Counted from the stretch's first letter, positions 1 to 10,743 are shown. The stretch is 64,000 nt of DNA from Prochlorococcus marinus XMU1410 (GCF_017696085.1 NZ_JAAORH010000001.1:806001-870000); one strand, 5' to 3'. Made by a program: numbers and translations. The notes: generated from the letters alone by a model not told the origin.

Positions 1-2458
1 CTTCACTCATATCATTATTAATATTTACTTTGTCTCTAACTTTTCCATTCACTTGTATTACTAGTTCATATGAATCTTCCTTTAGTGCCTCGGCATTAAA
101 TGAAGGCCAGTGTTCTAAATGTACAGATTTTTTAAATCCTATAAGATGCCATATTTCTTCTGCAATATGAGGTGCAAATGGAGCCAACAAAATACAAAAT
201 GTTTTTAAAGCATCAATTTTTAAATTATTGTTTACGTCATTAATGGAATTTGATAATGAATTATAAAACTTCATTAGTTCTGAAATCGCAGTATTAAATT
301 GGTTATTTAATATGTCATTTGAAATTTCTTTTATAGCGACATTCATTGACTTTATTAAAATTTTTTCTTTATCTGGATAGGAATTAGATTTACTATTTAT
401 ATCTTTTGCACAATTTATATAAAGCTTCCAAATCCTGCTTAAAAATCTAAATTGTCCTTCAACATCTGTATCTCCCCATTCCAAATCTTTTTCTGGTGGT
501 GCTTTAAATAATATAAACATTCTTGCTGTATCTGCTCCATATTTTTTAATTACTGATTCAGGGTCTATTCCATTATATTTAGACTTAGACATCTTCTCAA
601 AAAGAACTTCGAGTTTAGAATTGTCAATTGGATCTGTAGGATTTGATAAGTCAGTAATATCGGAAGGAGAAACATATTTACCAGTTTTATTGTTTTTATA
701 GGCTGCTGCCTGAACCATTCCTTGCGTTAATAGTTTTTTGAAAGGTTCATCAATTTCAAATAGTTCATTATCCCTCAAGGCTTTAGTGAAAAATCTTGCA
801 TATAACAAGTGCAATATTGCATGCTCTACCCCTCCAACATATTGATCTACAGGCAACCACTTATTGATTTCAATCTTTTCAAATGGTTTATTAGAACATT
901 TTGAAGATGGATATCTTAAAAAATACCATGATGAACACATGAAAGTGTCCATAGTATCAGTTTCTTTTCTTGCCGCTATTCCACATTTTGGACATGTAGT
1001 ATTTATCCAATTATTATTATCACCTAAAGCATTAATCTTGTTAGCCGAGATTTTTATATCTTTTGGTAAGGAAACAGGTAATTCCGATTGCTTTAATGGA
1101 ACAGATCCACATTTTTTGCAATTAACTATGGGTATCGGACATCCCCAATATCTTTGTCTAGAGATTAACCAATCTCTTAGACGATATTGAATCTTATTTT
1201 CAGCCCATCCATTATTTACTCCCTCCTCTGAAATTTTTATTTTTGCAATAGTATTTTCTATGCCATTGTATTGATTTGAATTAATAAGATATCCTTTTTC
1301 TACATAAGCTTCTTCAAGCTCTTTATTTTGTTCACTTTTATCCTTTATTATTACTTGTTTAATATCAATATTATTTTTCTTAGCAAATTCAAAATCTCTT
1401 AGATCATGCGCAGGCACGCCCATAACAGCACCTGTACCGTATTCATCGAGAACATAACTTGCCACCCAAATAGGAATAGGTTCAGAATTAACTGGATTTA
1501 TTGCTGTTAAGTTAGTTTTTATTCCAATTTTATCAAGTTCATTATTTTTATTATTTTTCAAATATTGTTTAAGATTTTCTATATCTTGTATTGTTTCTTG
1601 ATCAGAAATATTTTTTACTAATGAATGATTAACAGAAATTGCCAAATAAGTAACTCCAAATAAAGTATCTGGCCTTGTTGTAAATACAGTAATTTTCTCT
1701 TCTGGATTGGTATTGATATTGAAATTAATATTTGTACCAATTGACTTTCCAATCCAATTATCTTGCATTATTTTTACTCTTTCTGGCCAGTTATCTAATT
1801 TTTCTAAATCCTTCAATAACTCATCCGCATAATTAGTAATTCTTAAAAACCATTGCTTTAACAATTTTTTTTCAACTACTGCCCCAGATCTCCAAGATTT
1901 ACCATCTGAATCAACTTGTTCATTCGCTAGGACTGTATTATCTATAGGATCCCAATTAACTTCTGATTCCTTTTGATATACAAGACCTGCCTTGTATAAC
2001 TCTAAAAATAGATATTGAGTCCAAATATAATAATTTTCATCACATGTTGCAAATTCCCTATCCCAATCAACTGATAATCCCAAAAGCTTTAATTGTGACT
2101 TCATATGAGAAATATTTTTTTTAGTCCAGACACTTGGACTAATTCCTCTTTCAATCGCTGCATTCTCAGCAGGTAAACCAAAAGCGTCCCAACCCATTGG
2201 ATGTAAAACAGATTTGCCCTTAAATCTTTGGAATCGAGCTATTAAGTCTGTAATAACATAATTCCTTACATGTCCCATATGAAGATTACCTGAAGGGTAG
2301 GGAAACATTGATAAGGCATAAAATTTATCGCTATTCTCAGTTAATTCATTAGTTTTGTATAAATTGTCTTCTGTCCATATTGACTGCCATTTTTTTTCTA
2401 TTTCAGATGGATTATATAAATTGTTATCAGCCTCATATTGTTTATAGGGAGTAATCAC
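1..2458 (-). CDS. leuS: Leucyl-tRNA synthetase, 3' end off the window
   Basis: Class I aminoacyl-tRNA synthetase that charges tRNA-Leu in the cytoplasm. Reading the minus strand from 2458 gives about 819 residues with no stop, so the C-terminus lies beyond position 1; the family is usually about 850-860 residues. The HIGH-type motif reads HMGH near 2270-2285 and the KMSKS loop is intact near 580-595. Between them lie the editing-domain sequence and a zinc-type CxxC pair. The start is a GTG at 2458-2456: a TAA codon sits directly upstream in frame and no ATG precedes the conserved N-terminus. It is divergent from dapF across a 107-bp AT-rich gap that must hold both promoters. The only open frame on the plus strand here (864-1190) is antisense to this gene and not credible. 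Confidence 0.97.
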   Translation of the reverse strand, partial: MITPYKQYEADNNLYNPSEIEKKWQSIWTEDNLYKTNELTENSDKFYALSMFPYPSGNLHMGHVRNYVITDLIARFQRFKGKSVLHPMGWDAFGLPAENAAIERGISPSVWTKKNISHMKSQLKLLGLSVDWDREFATCDENYYIWTQYLFLELYKAGLVYQKESEVNWDPIDNTVLANEQVDSDGKSWRSGAVVEKKLLKQWFLRITNYADELLKDLEKLDNWPERVKIMQDNWIGKSIGTNINFNINTNPEEKITVFTTRPDTLFGVTYLAISVNHSLVKNISDQETIQDIENLKQYLKNNKNNELDKIGIKTNLTAINPVNSEPIPIWVASYVLDEYGTGAVMGVPAHDLRDFEFAKKNNIDIKQVIIKDKSEQNKELEEAYVEKGYLINSNQYNGIENTIAKIKISEEGVNNGWAENKIQYRLRDWLISRQRYWGCPIPIVNCKKCGSVPLKQSELPVSLPKDIKISANKINALGDNNNWINTTCPKCGIAARKETDTMDTFMCSSWYFLRYPSSKCSNKPFEKIEINKWLPVDQYVGGVEHAILHLLYARFFTKALRDNELFEIDEPFKKLLTQGMVQAAAYKNNKTGKYVSPSDITDLSNPTDPIDNSKLEVLFEKMSKSKYNGIDPESVIKKYGADTARMFILFKAPPEKDLEWGDTDVEGQFRFLSRIWKLYINCAKDINSKSNSYPDKEKILIKSMNVAIKEISNDILNNQFNTAISELMKFYNSLSNSINDVNNNLKIDALKTFCILLAPFAPHIAEEIWHLIGFKKSVHLEHWPSFNAEALKEDSYELVIQVNGKVRDKVNINNDMSE

Positions 2459-2565
2459 TTAATTTTTATTTGTTAAATTATTATTTTAATATCCATTGTA
2501 TAAAATAGAAATAGATTGTTAAAAGGAATAATTTATAATTAAAATTTAAAATATATTATCTACAA

Positions 2566-3426
2566 ATGAAAAATATAACTTTTGAAAAATATCAAGGTAA
2601 CGGAAATGATTTCGTAATAATAGATTCTAGAGGAAATGAATTATATAAAAATTACAAGACAAATAAAATATTTGATATACAAAAAATTTGCAACAGGCAA
2701 TTTGGTATTGGGGCAGATGGTGTGATTTTTATAGAAGAACCTAATGAAGATAATTATGCAAAAATGATAATTTTTAATTCTGATGGTTCTGAAGCACAAA
2801 TGTGTGGAAACGGAATTAGGTGTTTAGTTGAGTATCTCCACGTAAATGATTCAATGAATAATAAAAATATAGAATATAAAATTGAGACTAAAGCAGGTTT
2901 AAAAATTGCAAAATATATAAATGATGAAATTACAGTAAAAATGGGAGTTCCAATTTTAGAATGTAAAAATATTCCAACAACAATTGAAAAAAAAATAAAT
3001 TCAATTCCTTCACACGAATTTATTGAGAAAGATTTTAATAATATGGGTTATGCCGTAGGAATGGGAAATCCTCATTTAATATTCTTTGTAAAAGACATAG
3101 AGTTAATTGTTCTCTCCAGACTTGGTCCTATATTTGAAAAAAATGAATTATTTCCAGAAAAAACTAATGTGCATTTTTGTCAAATTTTAAATAGAGATAA
3201 TATCAAAGTAAAAGTATGGGAAAGAGGTGCAGGACCAACCTTAGCTTGTGGAACAGGTGCCTGTGCTATCCATGTAGCAGCTTATAAATTAGGCCTTTGT
3301 AATTCAAAAACCATAGTAACCTTACCAGGAGGTAATCTTAAAATTGATTGGTCAAAAGACGATTGTGAAGTAATGATGACCGGTACTGCTAAAAAGGTTT
3401 TCTCAGGATCAATGTTAGTAAATTAA
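2566..3426 (+). CDS. dapF: Diaminopimelate epimerase
   Basis: PLP-independent epimerase converting LL- to meso-diaminopimelate for lysine and peptidoglycan synthesis. It has 286 residues, the normal family length. Both catalytic cysteines are visible: Cys80 in MCGNGIRC and Cys228 in ACGTGAC. The GNGNDF signature near residues 11-16 marks the N-terminal half of the two-fold pseudo-symmetric fold. It is the first gene of a plus-strand run; its TAA stop shares one base with the ATG of the cysteine desulfurase gene, so the two are almost certainly co-transcribed. With dapB at 58.2-59.0 kb, two steps of the DAP pathway are in this window. Confidence 0.97.
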   Translation: MKNITFEKYQGNGNDFVIIDSRGNELYKNYKTNKIFDIQKICNRQFGIGADGVIFIEEPNEDNYAKMIIFNSDGSEAQMCGNGIRCLVEYLHVNDSMNNKNIEYKIETKAGLKIAKYINDEITVKMGVPILECKNIPTTIEKKINSIPSHEFIEKDFNNMGYAVGMGNPHLIFFVKDIELIVLSRLGPIFEKNELFPEKTNVHFCQILNRDNIKVKVWERGAGPTLACGTGACAIHVAAYKLGLCNSKTIVTLPGGNLKIDWSKDDCEVMMTGTAKKVFSGSMLVN

Positions 3427-4598
3427 TGGAAAATAATTTTATTTATTTAGATAATGCATCCACAACTCCATTATCTGAGAATGTTTTAAATATAATTAAT
3501 TCAACTTACAGGAATTATTGGCATAACCCTTCATCTACATATGAGCTAGGGATAAAATGCTCTACATATCTAGAAAAAATTAGATCTAAAATTGCTCATA
3601 TTTTTGAAGCAGATTCAGAGGATATAATTTTTACATCTGGTTCTTCGGAATCGACAAATATTGTATTTAATAATATTTATGAGAACTTTAAAAATGGTAG
3701 GGTTGTTATTTCAAATGTTGAACATCAAGCAACAACTATTTGTGCTAATAAACTAAGAAAACAGAATTGGGATATTTACGAATGGACGGTAAATAATGAT
3801 GGAATTTTAAATATTTCTAATATCGAAAACATTTTAAACAATGATACTAAGCTTGTATCAATTATTTGGGGACAAAGTGAAATTGGGACAATACAACCTG
3901 TCCAATTTATTGGTACCAAATGTGAAGAATTAAATATAATGTTTCATTTAGATGGAACTCAAATATTAAGTAATGGAATATTCAGTTGGAAAGATCTCAA
4001 ATGTGATTTTTTAAGTTTATCTGCTCATAAATTTGGAGGTCCAAAAGGGACCGGTATTCTTTTAACAAAAGAAAAGTCTAGAAAAGTTTTAAAAAATAAT
4101 GACATATCACTTACTCAGGAATTTTCAATTAGACAAGGGACACAAGCTTTGCCATTAATCGCAGGAATGTATGAATCATTAAAGAATATTAAAGGAGAAA
4201 TAAAATTATATGATTACATAACTGAATTTCCTTCTAATAATGTTAATAAACTCAAAAATTATTTTTTTCAAAAAATTAAGGATAATAATCATATAAAGAT
4301 TACGGGTAGTATTAACCATAGACTTCCCAACCATATTTCGTTTCTACTATTAAATAAACTATTTGAGCCTATAAGGGCCTATAAGATTGTTAATTTCATG
4401 TCAGAAAATAAAATAGCCATAAGTAGTGGAAGTGCTTGTTCAAGTTCATCTGGGAAACCTAGTTCAACACTTAAAAATATTGGTTTAAAAGATGATGAAC
4501 TATATTCAAATATTCGTGTTACTTTAGGTTCAATAAACAATAAGTCAGAAATAGATAAATTTTTAGAACTTATTCAAATATGTATTGAAAAATTTTAA
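3426..4598 (+). CDS. Cysteine desulfurase (NifS/IscS-type class V aminotransferase)
   Basis: PLP enzyme expected to remove sulfur from cysteine for Fe-S cluster or thio-cofactor assembly. It has 390 residues. The PLP-binding lysine is Lys202 in SAHKFGGPKGTG, the ring-stacking histidine is His100 in NVEHQA, and the sulfur-accepting cysteine is Cys338 in SGSACSS. These features fit the NifS/IscS group rather than the SufS group, whose active-site loop is shorter. The gene overlaps dapF by one base upstream, and its own TAA shares a base with the next ATG, so translation is likely coupled. The partner scaffold is not in the window, so whether it serves Fe-S assembly or tRNA thiolation cannot be told. 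Confidence 0.92.
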   Translation: MENNFIYLDNASTTPLSENVLNIINSTYRNYWHNPSSTYELGIKCSTYLEKIRSKIAHIFEADSEDIIFTSGSSESTNIVFNNIYENFKNGRVVISNVEHQATTICANKLRKQNWDIYEWTVNNDGILNISNIENILNNDTKLVSIIWGQSEIGTIQPVQFIGTKCEELNIMFHLDGTQILSNGIFSWKDLKCDFLSLSAHKFGGPKGTGILLTKEKSRKVLKNNDISLTQEFSIRQGTQALPLIAGMYESLKNIKGEIKLYDYITEFPSNNVNKLKNYFFQKIKDNNHIKITGSINHRLPNHISFLLLNKLFEPIRAYKIVNFMSENKIAISSGSACSSSSGKPSSTLKNIGLKDDELYSNIRVTLGSINNKSEIDKFLELIQICIEKF

Positions 4599-5224
4599 TG
4601 GAAACCAATTACAGACTACCTAAAGATTTAAATGAATCTCTTAAGAATATGGAGGATGCAATTATTCCAAGTTTATTAGATTCAAATAAAAGATTTACTA
4701 TAGAATTTAATTTTGAAGGATTGAAGTTTAACAGAATTGGAATAACTATTTACAAGATATTGTCTAAAAATAATAATGTATTTATAACATTTGCTGATCA
4801 AGGTGCTGTTGCTTTGGCACAAAGAGACTATCCGGATATCAAAGATAAAATTTTTACTTTTAAATCATTTAATGAATCAAATAATATATCTAATATAGAT
4901 AGTGCAATGATATCGATACTACCTCAGCCATATGATTTCGATTCATTTGAACCAATGTCTGATAATTATCAAGGTACGCATTATTCATTAAATCCAAAAT
5001 TTGAAGATGCCAATATTGGTATAGGAAGTGTTATTAGAGAGCGACGTAAAAACTTTGTCAAAACATGGAAAAATATTTATTTTCTGCAGCCTTTAAATAA
5101 TTCTGCTCTTATGCATATTTATCCAAATAATTGGTTGCTTTTCAAAGAAGAAAATAAAAGATATTTTTTTAAAAAAGAATTTGAAATTAAACCTGACAAT
5201 GAATCTATTTTTGTGAATTTATAG
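4598..5224 (+). CDS. DUF1995 family protein
   Basis: A 208-residue soluble protein of the DUF1995 family, found in cyanobacteria and plastids and without a firmly assigned reaction. Family hallmarks are the N-terminal LPKDLNESLKNMEDAI stretch, an RFTIEFNF strand, and a central region resembling a nucleotide-binding fold with FADQGAVALAQRDYP. I see no signal peptide or membrane segment. The ATG overlaps the desulfurase stop by one base and the stop is two bases before the dacB start codon, so this is the third gene of the dapF operon. The gene order does not reveal a function. Confidence 0.85.
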   Translation: METNYRLPKDLNESLKNMEDAIIPSLLDSNKRFTIEFNFEGLKFNRIGITIYKILSKNNNVFITFADQGAVALAQRDYPDIKDKIFTFKSFNESNNISNIDSAMISILPQPYDFDSFEPMSDNYQGTHYSLNPKFEDANIGIGSVIRERRKNFVKTWKNIYFLQPLNNSALMHIYPNNWLLFKEENKRYFFKKEFEIKPDNESIFVNL

Positions 5225-5225
5225 A

Positions 5226-6449
5226 TTGAATGTGATAAAAAAAATTTATTCATTTTTCTTAATTGTTCTTGTATTAGTAACATCTCCTTTCTTAATAAGA
5301 TATTTACTAGCAAATCAGAAAATAACTATTTTAAATAGTATTTATTTTAATTTCCCGGGAATAATTACTAAAAACAAAATATGTCCTACTTATGATGCTT
5401 TATTGAATCAAACGCTTGATAATTCTTTTAGTGTATCAATTATTAATAATAAAGGGGAAATAATAAGTTCCTACAATGAGGATGTTCCAAGGTTACCGGC
5501 ATCTAATCAAAAATTATTCTCATCAGCTTATATCTTAAGTAAATATAAATTAAATAATAATTTAAAAACTTCCTTATTTAAAAATAAAAACGATTATTAT
5601 TTACAAGGTCAAGGTGATCCAGATCTTAATTATGAACATATAATCGAACTAATTTCAAATGTTAAAGAAAATAAAATTATTAACTTTAATATTGTAGAAA
5701 TTGATTCAAAATTATATTGGCCTAATGGTTGGACAAATACTGATAAACTTTACGAATATGGATCTCCAATTACATCTCTTGCAATAGAAAGTAATCACAA
5801 TAAATATGATGATATTTATTCATTAAAAATTTTTATTAAAAATTATTTAAAAAATAAATTTCAAAATTCAAAAATATATATAGATTTTTTTGATTCAGAA
5901 AAAACTTTTTATTTAAAAAATATTAAAGAAATAAATAAAATATATTCAACTCCAATTATTTCATTGTTAACTCTAACAAATTCTGAAAGCCATAATTTTA
6001 CAGCTGAATCTCTCTTTAAAAATGCCTCAAATACATGGAACGATAATGACTATATAAAATTGAAAAGATGGCTTGAAAATAAGGGCCTCCCAACAACTAA
6101 TGCATACTTTGCAGATGCTAGTGGATTGTCTCGAAAAAATAAAATTACAACAAGCTTAGTTGTATTGTTTTTAGATAAAATGAGATATTTTAATGATTTT
6201 AAAGCTTATCAATCTACACTTTCAATTACTGGAGTAAGAGGGACATTAGCAAAAAGATTTGTAAATAGTGAATTGTCTGGAAAGTTTTTTGGCAAAACTG
6301 GGACTCTTTCAAATGTCTTTGCATTATCTGGCTATTTATATAAAAATGAAAGGCCAATAATTATAAGCATTATCCAAAATTCTAATAAAATTGATAAAGA
6401 AAAAGCTTTTAAATTATTACGTGATCTTTATTACTTGAAATCTTGTTAA
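5226..6449 (+). CDS. dacB: D-alanyl-D-alanine carboxypeptidase, PBP4 / peptidase S13 type
   Basis: Serine DD-peptidase that trims or cleaves peptidoglycan cross-links in the periplasm. All three penicillin-binding motifs are present: SxxK at Ser93-Lys96 (ASNQK), SxN at Ser255-Asn257 (SHN) and KTG at 357-359. A hydrophobic N-terminal stretch at residues 5-29 serves as a signal or anchor segment. At 407 residues it is shorter than typical PBP4 (about 450-480), mostly from a compact domain between SxxK and SxN. The start is TTG at 5226 or, equally possible, GTG at 5232; no in-frame ATG precedes the hydrophobic segment. It is the last gene of the dapF operon and converges on coaD, with only 8 bp between their stops. 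Confidence 0.93.
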   Translation: MNVIKKIYSFFLIVLVLVTSPFLIRYLLANQKITILNSIYFNFPGIITKNKICPTYDALLNQTLDNSFSVSIINNKGEIISSYNEDVPRLPASNQKLFSSAYILSKYKLNNNLKTSLFKNKNDYYLQGQGDPDLNYEHIIELISNVKENKIINFNIVEIDSKLYWPNGWTNTDKLYEYGSPITSLAIESNHNKYDDIYSLKIFIKNYLKNKFQNSKIYIDFFDSEKTFYLKNIKEINKIYSTPIISLLTLTNSESHNFTAESLFKNASNTWNDNDYIKLKRWLENKGLPTTNAYFADASGLSRKNKITTSLVVLFLDKMRYFNDFKAYQSTLSITGVRGTLAKRFVNSELSGKFFGKTGTLSNVFALSGYLYKNERPIIISIIQNSNKIDKEKAFKLLRDLYYLKSC

Positions 6450-6457
6450 TAAAAATA

Positions 6458-6931
6458 TTATTTAAAATACTCTTTTAAATCACTCTCAACAGAGGGGGGT
6501 ACCATGTGATTAATTTCACCACCAAATTTTGCAACTTCTTTTACTAAAGAACTACTTAGAAAACTATAATTTGTATTTGTCGATAAAAATATAGTTTCAA
6601 TATCATTATTAAGAGATTTATTTGTATGAGCAATCTGAAGTTCATACTCAAAATCACTCATTGCTCTTAAGCCTCTAAGAATAAGATTAGCTTTTAGATC
6701 ATTTGCACAATCAACAGTTAGACCAGAATAAGAAATAACTTCAATATTAGGTAAATGAGAAAGAGAATTTTTTATTTGTATTATTCTTCTTTCAAGATTA
6801 AATGTTGGAGTTTTAGAAGTATTTTCTAAAACAGCAACTACAATATTGCCAAATATTTTTTCAGCTCTTTCTATTAAATCAATATGCCCGTTTGTTAAAG
6901 GATCAAATGTACCAGGATAAAGAATTTTCAT
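6458..6931 (-). CDS. coaD: Phosphopantetheine adenylyltransferase
   Basis: Cytoplasmic enzyme that adenylates 4'-phosphopantetheine to dephospho-CoA, the penultimate step of coenzyme A synthesis. It has 157 residues, standard for the family. It shows the nucleotidyltransferase TNGH motif at residues 13-16 after YPGTFDP, the [12 protein letters not shown] substrate-binding stretch, and the C-terminal SSSLVKE signature. ATG start. It is divergent from the flavin reductase gene at 6991, leaving about 60 bp for two promoters. Confidence 0.96.
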   Translation of the reverse strand: MKILYPGTFDPLTNGHIDLIERAEKIFGNIVVAVLENTSKTPTFNLERRIIQIKNSLSHLPNIEVISYSGLTVDCANDLKANLILRGLRAMSDFEYELQIAHTNKSLNNDIETIFLSTNTNYSFLSSSLVKEVAKFGGEINHMVPPSVESDLKEYFK

Positions 6932-6990
6932 GAATTTATTATGATCGAATAAGAAATTTAGTTAAGATAAGTTTATTAGATATATCAATT

Positions 6991-7479
6991 ATGACATTAA
7001 ATCTAGAAGCAAAAAAAATCTTATTAAGAAAAATACCTCACGGATTATTCATTTGTGGAGTTAGAGACGAAGATAAAAATGAAGTGAATGGATTTACTGC
7101 TAGTTGGGTGACTCAAGGTTCCTTCACTCCTCCATTAGTCGTTATGGCTGTTAGAGCAGAAGGTTCTAGTCATGAAATAATAAAGTCTACCAATAAGTTC
7201 TCATTAAATGTCCTTAAAAGTGATCAAAAAGATCTAGCAGCTGTTTTCTTTAAACCCCAAAAAGCATTAGGAGGCAGATTTGAATCTGTTGAATTTAATT
7301 TAGGTGAACTTGGATTGCCTATTTTGGTTGATAGTGTTGGTGGAGTTGAATGTAAAGTTGTTGGAAGTGTTATTCATGGAGACCATACAGTTTTTGTAGG
7401 AGAAGTTCTATCTGCTTATTTGAATAATGATGTTGACTCTCTAAATTTATCTTCAACTGGCTGGAATTATGGAGGTTAA
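6991..7479 (+). CDS. Flavin reductase-like FMN-binding domain protein
   Basis: A 162-residue single-domain protein of the flavin reductase-like family. The sequence resembles the C-terminal flavin reductase module of cyanobacterial flavodiiron proteins: LRKIPHGLFICGVR, the FTASWVTQGSFTPP core that binds FMN, and a late GDHTVFVGEV strand. It has no diiron or flavodoxin domain, so it is a stand-alone module, probably a NAD(P)H-flavin oxidoreductase or an FMN-binding partner of an unknown oxidase. It has no signal peptide. It lies 9 bp upstream of uvrC on the same strand, which suggests co-transcription. Confidence 0.85.
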   Translation: MTLNLEAKKILLRKIPHGLFICGVRDEDKNEVNGFTASWVTQGSFTPPLVVMAVRAEGSSHEIIKSTNKFSLNVLKSDQKDLAAVFFKPQKALGGRFESVEFNLGELGLPILVDSVGGVECKVVGSVIHGDHTVFVGEVLSAYLNNDVDSLNLSSTGWNYGG

Positions 7480-7488
7480 TCTTTATAA

Positions 7489-9447
7489 ATGAGTAATTCT
7501 TCTATAGAAACAATAGATAACAAATATAATTTTAAAATTGAATATAAATTAATTAATAATAAAGAGTTACTTAAATCAAGATTATCCGAAATCCCAAAGT
7601 CATCTGGTTGCTATCTTTTTAAAGATATAGATAATAATTTACTTTATATAGGTAAATCTAAAAAACTACGCAGTAGAGTAAGTAGTTATTTTAATAATTT
7701 TTCAGATTTAACTCCAAGATTAAGTTTGATGGTTCGTCAAATTACTGAAATAGAAATTATAGTCACAGATAGCGAATATGAAGCACTAAATTTAGAGTCA
7801 AATTTAATAAAAACAAACAAACCATACTTTAATATTCTTTTAAAGGATGATAAGAAATATCCTTATCTTTGCATAACTTGGAGTGAAAAATATCCTCGAA
7901 TATTTATTACAAGAAGAAGAAGAAATAGAAATAATTTAGATAGATATTATGGACCTTATGTAGATGTCGGATTATTAAGGAGAACATTATTTACGATAAA
8001 AAAAATATTTCCACTTAGACAAAGGCCAAGGCCAGTCTATAAAGATAGAACTTGTTTGAATTACTCAATAGGAAGATGTCCAGGTGTTTGCCAAGAAGTA
8101 ATATCATCAGACGATTATAAAAAAATAATGAAACAAGTATCTATGATATTTCAGGGAAGGAATGATGACTTAGAAATATTTTTACAAAAAAAAATGCTGC
8201 AATTTTCAAATGATTTAGATTATGAGAATGCAGCAAAAATAAGGGACCAAATTTCAGGTTTAAAATTATTAACTGAATCACAAAAAATATCAATACCAGA
8301 TTCTTCAATTAATAGAGATATCTTTGGAATAGTTTCAGAAAAAAATGTAGCTAGTATACAAATTTTCCAAATGAGATCTGGTAAGCTCATTGGAAGAATT
8401 GGCTATAGTCAAAAATTAAATAATCAAGATGAAAATCTTATTTTACAAAAGATATTAGAAGAGCATTATATGAATGTAGAAGCTGTAGAAATACCATCAG
8501 AAATTCTTATTCAATATAACCTTCCAAAACAAGTAACCATAGAGGATTGGTTAACGGAGCTAAGAAAAAAGAAAGTAAAAATCTTAATCCCAAAAAGAAA
8601 TAAAAAACATGAAACTGTAGAAATGGTTTTAAAAAATGCGAAATTGGAATTAGATAGAATATTAAATGGGATACAAGATAATGAATCATCAATTGAGGAT
8701 CTTGCTCAAATACTTGAATTAGGCGAACAACCTAAAAGAATTGAAGGTTATGATATAAGCCATATACAAGGTAGTGACCCTGTAGCATCACAAGTCGTTT
8801 TTATTGATGGGATTCCTTCTAAACAGCATTATAGGAAATATAAAATTAAAGATCCAAACGTTTTTGTAGGACATAGTGATGATTTTGCTTCGATATATGA
8901 AGTAATATATAGAAGGTTTAAAAAATGGTCAAGATTTAAAAAAAGCGGAGGGGATTTATCAATATTTAATGATAAAACGAATAGTAAATTAGACAATGAA
9001 CTTCTATCAGATTGGCCTGATTTAATAATGATTGATGGAGGAAAAGGGCAGTTAAATGCAGCTATTAAAGCATTAAAAGAATTAAATCTTGAGGAAGAAG
9101 TAACTATATGTTCATTAGCAAAAAAAAATGAAGAAATATTTATTCCAGGCTTTACTAAGTCTCTTGATACTGATGAAAATCAAAAAGGTGTTCTTCTATT
9201 AAGAAGGGTAAGAGATGAAGCACATAGATTTGCATTATCTTTTCATAGAGACAAAAGATCTAAGAGAATGAATAGATCTCAATTGTCCCAAATCAGTGGA
9301 TTAGGACCATCAAGAATAAGAGAATTGCTTGAGCATTTTAAATCAATAGACGCGATAAGAATAGCTAGTAAAGAGGATTTATCAAAAGTTAAAGGACTTG
9401 GAAAAAATTCAGTGAATGATATATATGATTATTTTAACGAGTTATAA
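7489..9447 (+). CDS. uvrC: Excinuclease ABC subunit C
   Basis: Dual-incision nuclease of nucleotide excision repair, acting with UvrA and UvrB. It has 652 residues. Domains in order: GIY-YIG nuclease (about 38-115, with SGCYLFKD and LLYIGKSKKLRSR), a UVR motif that contacts UvrB (about 230-262), the RNase H-like endonuclease (about 400-570, with RIEGYDISHIQGSD), and a C-terminal pair of helix-hairpin-helix motifs (about 595-650). Length and order are normal. ATG start. Mfd, the factor that couples this pathway to stalled transcription, is at 50.8-54.3 kb in the same window. Confidence 0.97.
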   Translation: MSNSSIETIDNKYNFKIEYKLINNKELLKSRLSEIPKSSGCYLFKDIDNNLLYIGKSKKLRSRVSSYFNNFSDLTPRLSLMVRQITEIEIIVTDSEYEALNLESNLIKTNKPYFNILLKDDKKYPYLCITWSEKYPRIFITRRRRNRNNLDRYYGPYVDVGLLRRTLFTIKKIFPLRQRPRPVYKDRTCLNYSIGRCPGVCQEVISSDDYKKIMKQVSMIFQGRNDDLEIFLQKKMLQFSNDLDYENAAKIRDQISGLKLLTESQKISIPDSSINRDIFGIVSEKNVASIQIFQMRSGKLIGRIGYSQKLNNQDENLILQKILEEHYMNVEAVEIPSEILIQYNLPKQVTIEDWLTELRKKKVKILIPKRNKKHETVEMVLKNAKLELDRILNGIQDNESSIEDLAQILELGEQPKRIEGYDISHIQGSDPVASQVVFIDGIPSKQHYRKYKIKDPNVFVGHSDDFASIYEVIYRRFKKWSRFKKSGGDLSIFNDKTNSKLDNELLSDWPDLIMIDGGKGQLNAAIKALKELNLEEEVTICSLAKKNEEIFIPGFTKSLDTDENQKGVLLLRRVRDEAHRFALSFHRDKRSKRMNRSQLSQISGLGPSRIRELLEHFKSIDAIRIASKEDLSKVKGLGKNSVNDIYDYFNEL

Positions 9448-9535
9448 ATATTAATTAATTTTTGAAAAATAGATTTCTTGATATTGTTAAATATAACTAT
9501 ATTAAAAATATATATTTTTAAATTAATCTAGTAAT

Positions 9536-10102
9536 TTGTCAGCTGAAGCATATCTCTGGTTTAAATCACTTCACATTATGGGTGTAATCGTTTGGTTTGC
9601 GGGACTTTTTTATTTGGTAAGACTTTTTATATATCATGAAGAATCTAAAAATATGGATAATGAATTAAAAATTGCCTTTAATAAACAATACACCTTGATG
9701 GAAAAAAGACTGGCAAATATAATCACAACACCTGGGATGATATTAGCTTTAAGTATGGCTATATGCATGGTTATTATGCAACCAAGTTGGTTAAGTGAGA
9801 AGTGGTTGCAAATTAAAATTTCTTTTGTTTTAGCATTAGTAATTTATCATTCTTATTGTTATAAAATAATGTATTCATTACAAAATGGTACTTCAACCAT
9901 TTCAGCAAAAAACCTTAGATTATTAAATGAATTGCCTACTTTATTATTATTTATAATTGTACTTTTAGTTATTTTTAAAAATAATTTTCCAACTAGTGTT
10001 GCTACATGGAGCGTAGTTGGACTAATTATTTTCATGTTGGCTTCAATACAATTATATGCAAAGATTAGAAAGAAAAATGAGAATTCATTAAGTAATGAAT
10101 AG
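9536..10102 (+). CDS. hemJ: Protoporphyrinogen IX oxidase, HemJ type
   Basis: Membrane enzyme that oxidises protoporphyrinogen IX to protoporphyrin IX, the last step shared by heme and chlorophyll synthesis. It has 188 residues and about four hydrophobic helices. It carries the HemJ/CopD-family N-terminus FKSLHIMGVIVWFAGLFYLV with a conserved histidine. A short C-terminal tail follows the last helix. The start is TTG at 9536; no ATG or GTG begins the conserved region. The last 8 bases overlap the start of the PHP gene. It feeds the chelatases ChlH (Mg) and, indirectly, AcsF, both encoded later in the window. Confidence 0.9.
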   Translation: MSAEAYLWFKSLHIMGVIVWFAGLFYLVRLFIYHEESKNMDNELKIAFNKQYTLMEKRLANIITTPGMILALSMAICMVIMQPSWLSEKWLQIKISFVLALVIYHSYCYKIMYSLQNGTSTISAKNLRLLNELPTLLLFIIVLLVIFKNNFPTSVATWSVVGLIIFMLASIQLYAKIRKKNENSLSNE

Positions 10103-10742
10103 GGAAGACTTAGTTAAATTAACTTCCAATATTAATAAAAAAAGTTGTCCTAAAGATATTAATTTTCACTGTCATACAAAATTTAGTGATGGAAGTCTAG
10201 AACCATATGAACTTTTAGAACAAGCTTATAAAAATAACTTGAAATTTTTATCAATAACCGATCATCATACAATTAAAGCTCATGAATATATAAAAAAAAA
10301 TAATATACTCAAAAATTATCCTAAAGATTCTTTTACATTAATTTCGGGAATAGAAATTAATTGTTTGATTCTAGGATGTTTAGTACATGTAATTGGATTG
10401 GGAATAGATATAAAAAGTAAATACCTAAATCCCTACATCCTTGGAGAGTCTCCAATAGGTAATGATTTAAATATTAAGTCAGTTATTAAAGCAATAAATT
10501 TAGCTGGTGGTTTATCATTTCTTGCACATCCAGCGAGATACAGGATTCCCTTTTATAAATTAATTCCAGAGGCCAAAAGACAAGGTATTGATGGAATAGA
10601 GGTTTGGTACGATTATGAACTTAATGAAGTATGGAATCCTAGTTTATTTGTATGTTCAGAAATAGATAAATTAGCAGATAAATATTCAATGCTAAAAACA
10701 TGCGGAACAGATAGTCACGGACTTTCGCTATTAGGTAGATAA
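10095..10742 (+). CDS. PHP-domain metal-dependent phosphoesterase
   Basis: A 215-residue PHP (polymerase and histidinol phosphatase) domain protein. Metal-ligand motifs are clear: NFHCHTKFSDGS with HxH at the start, ITDHHT, an internal HPARYR and a final GTDSHG. Family members hydrolyse phosphoesters such as nucleoside 3',5'-bisphosphates or oligonucleotides; the substrate here is not evident. It overlaps the hemJ stop by 8 bases, so it is read in the same transcript. Its stop is only 1 bp from the end of the convergent cobN gene. It has no membrane segment or signal peptide. Confidence 0.88.
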   Translation: MNREDLVKLTSNINKKSCPKDINFHCHTKFSDGSLEPYELLEQAYKNNLKFLSITDHHTIKAHEYIKKNNILKNYPKDSFTLISGIEINCLILGCLVHVIGLGIDIKSKYLNPYILGESPIGNDLNIKSVIKAINLAGGLSFLAHPARYRIPFYKLIPEAKRQGIDGIEVWYDYELNEVWNPSLFVCSEIDKLADKYSMLKTCGTDSHGLSLLGR

Positions 10743-10743
10743 T

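Noticed and set aside
864-1190. Open frame of 108 codons on the plus strand inside leuS
   Set aside because: It is antisense to the zinc-binding and editing region of leuS, which is fully conserved on the other strand. No independent support.
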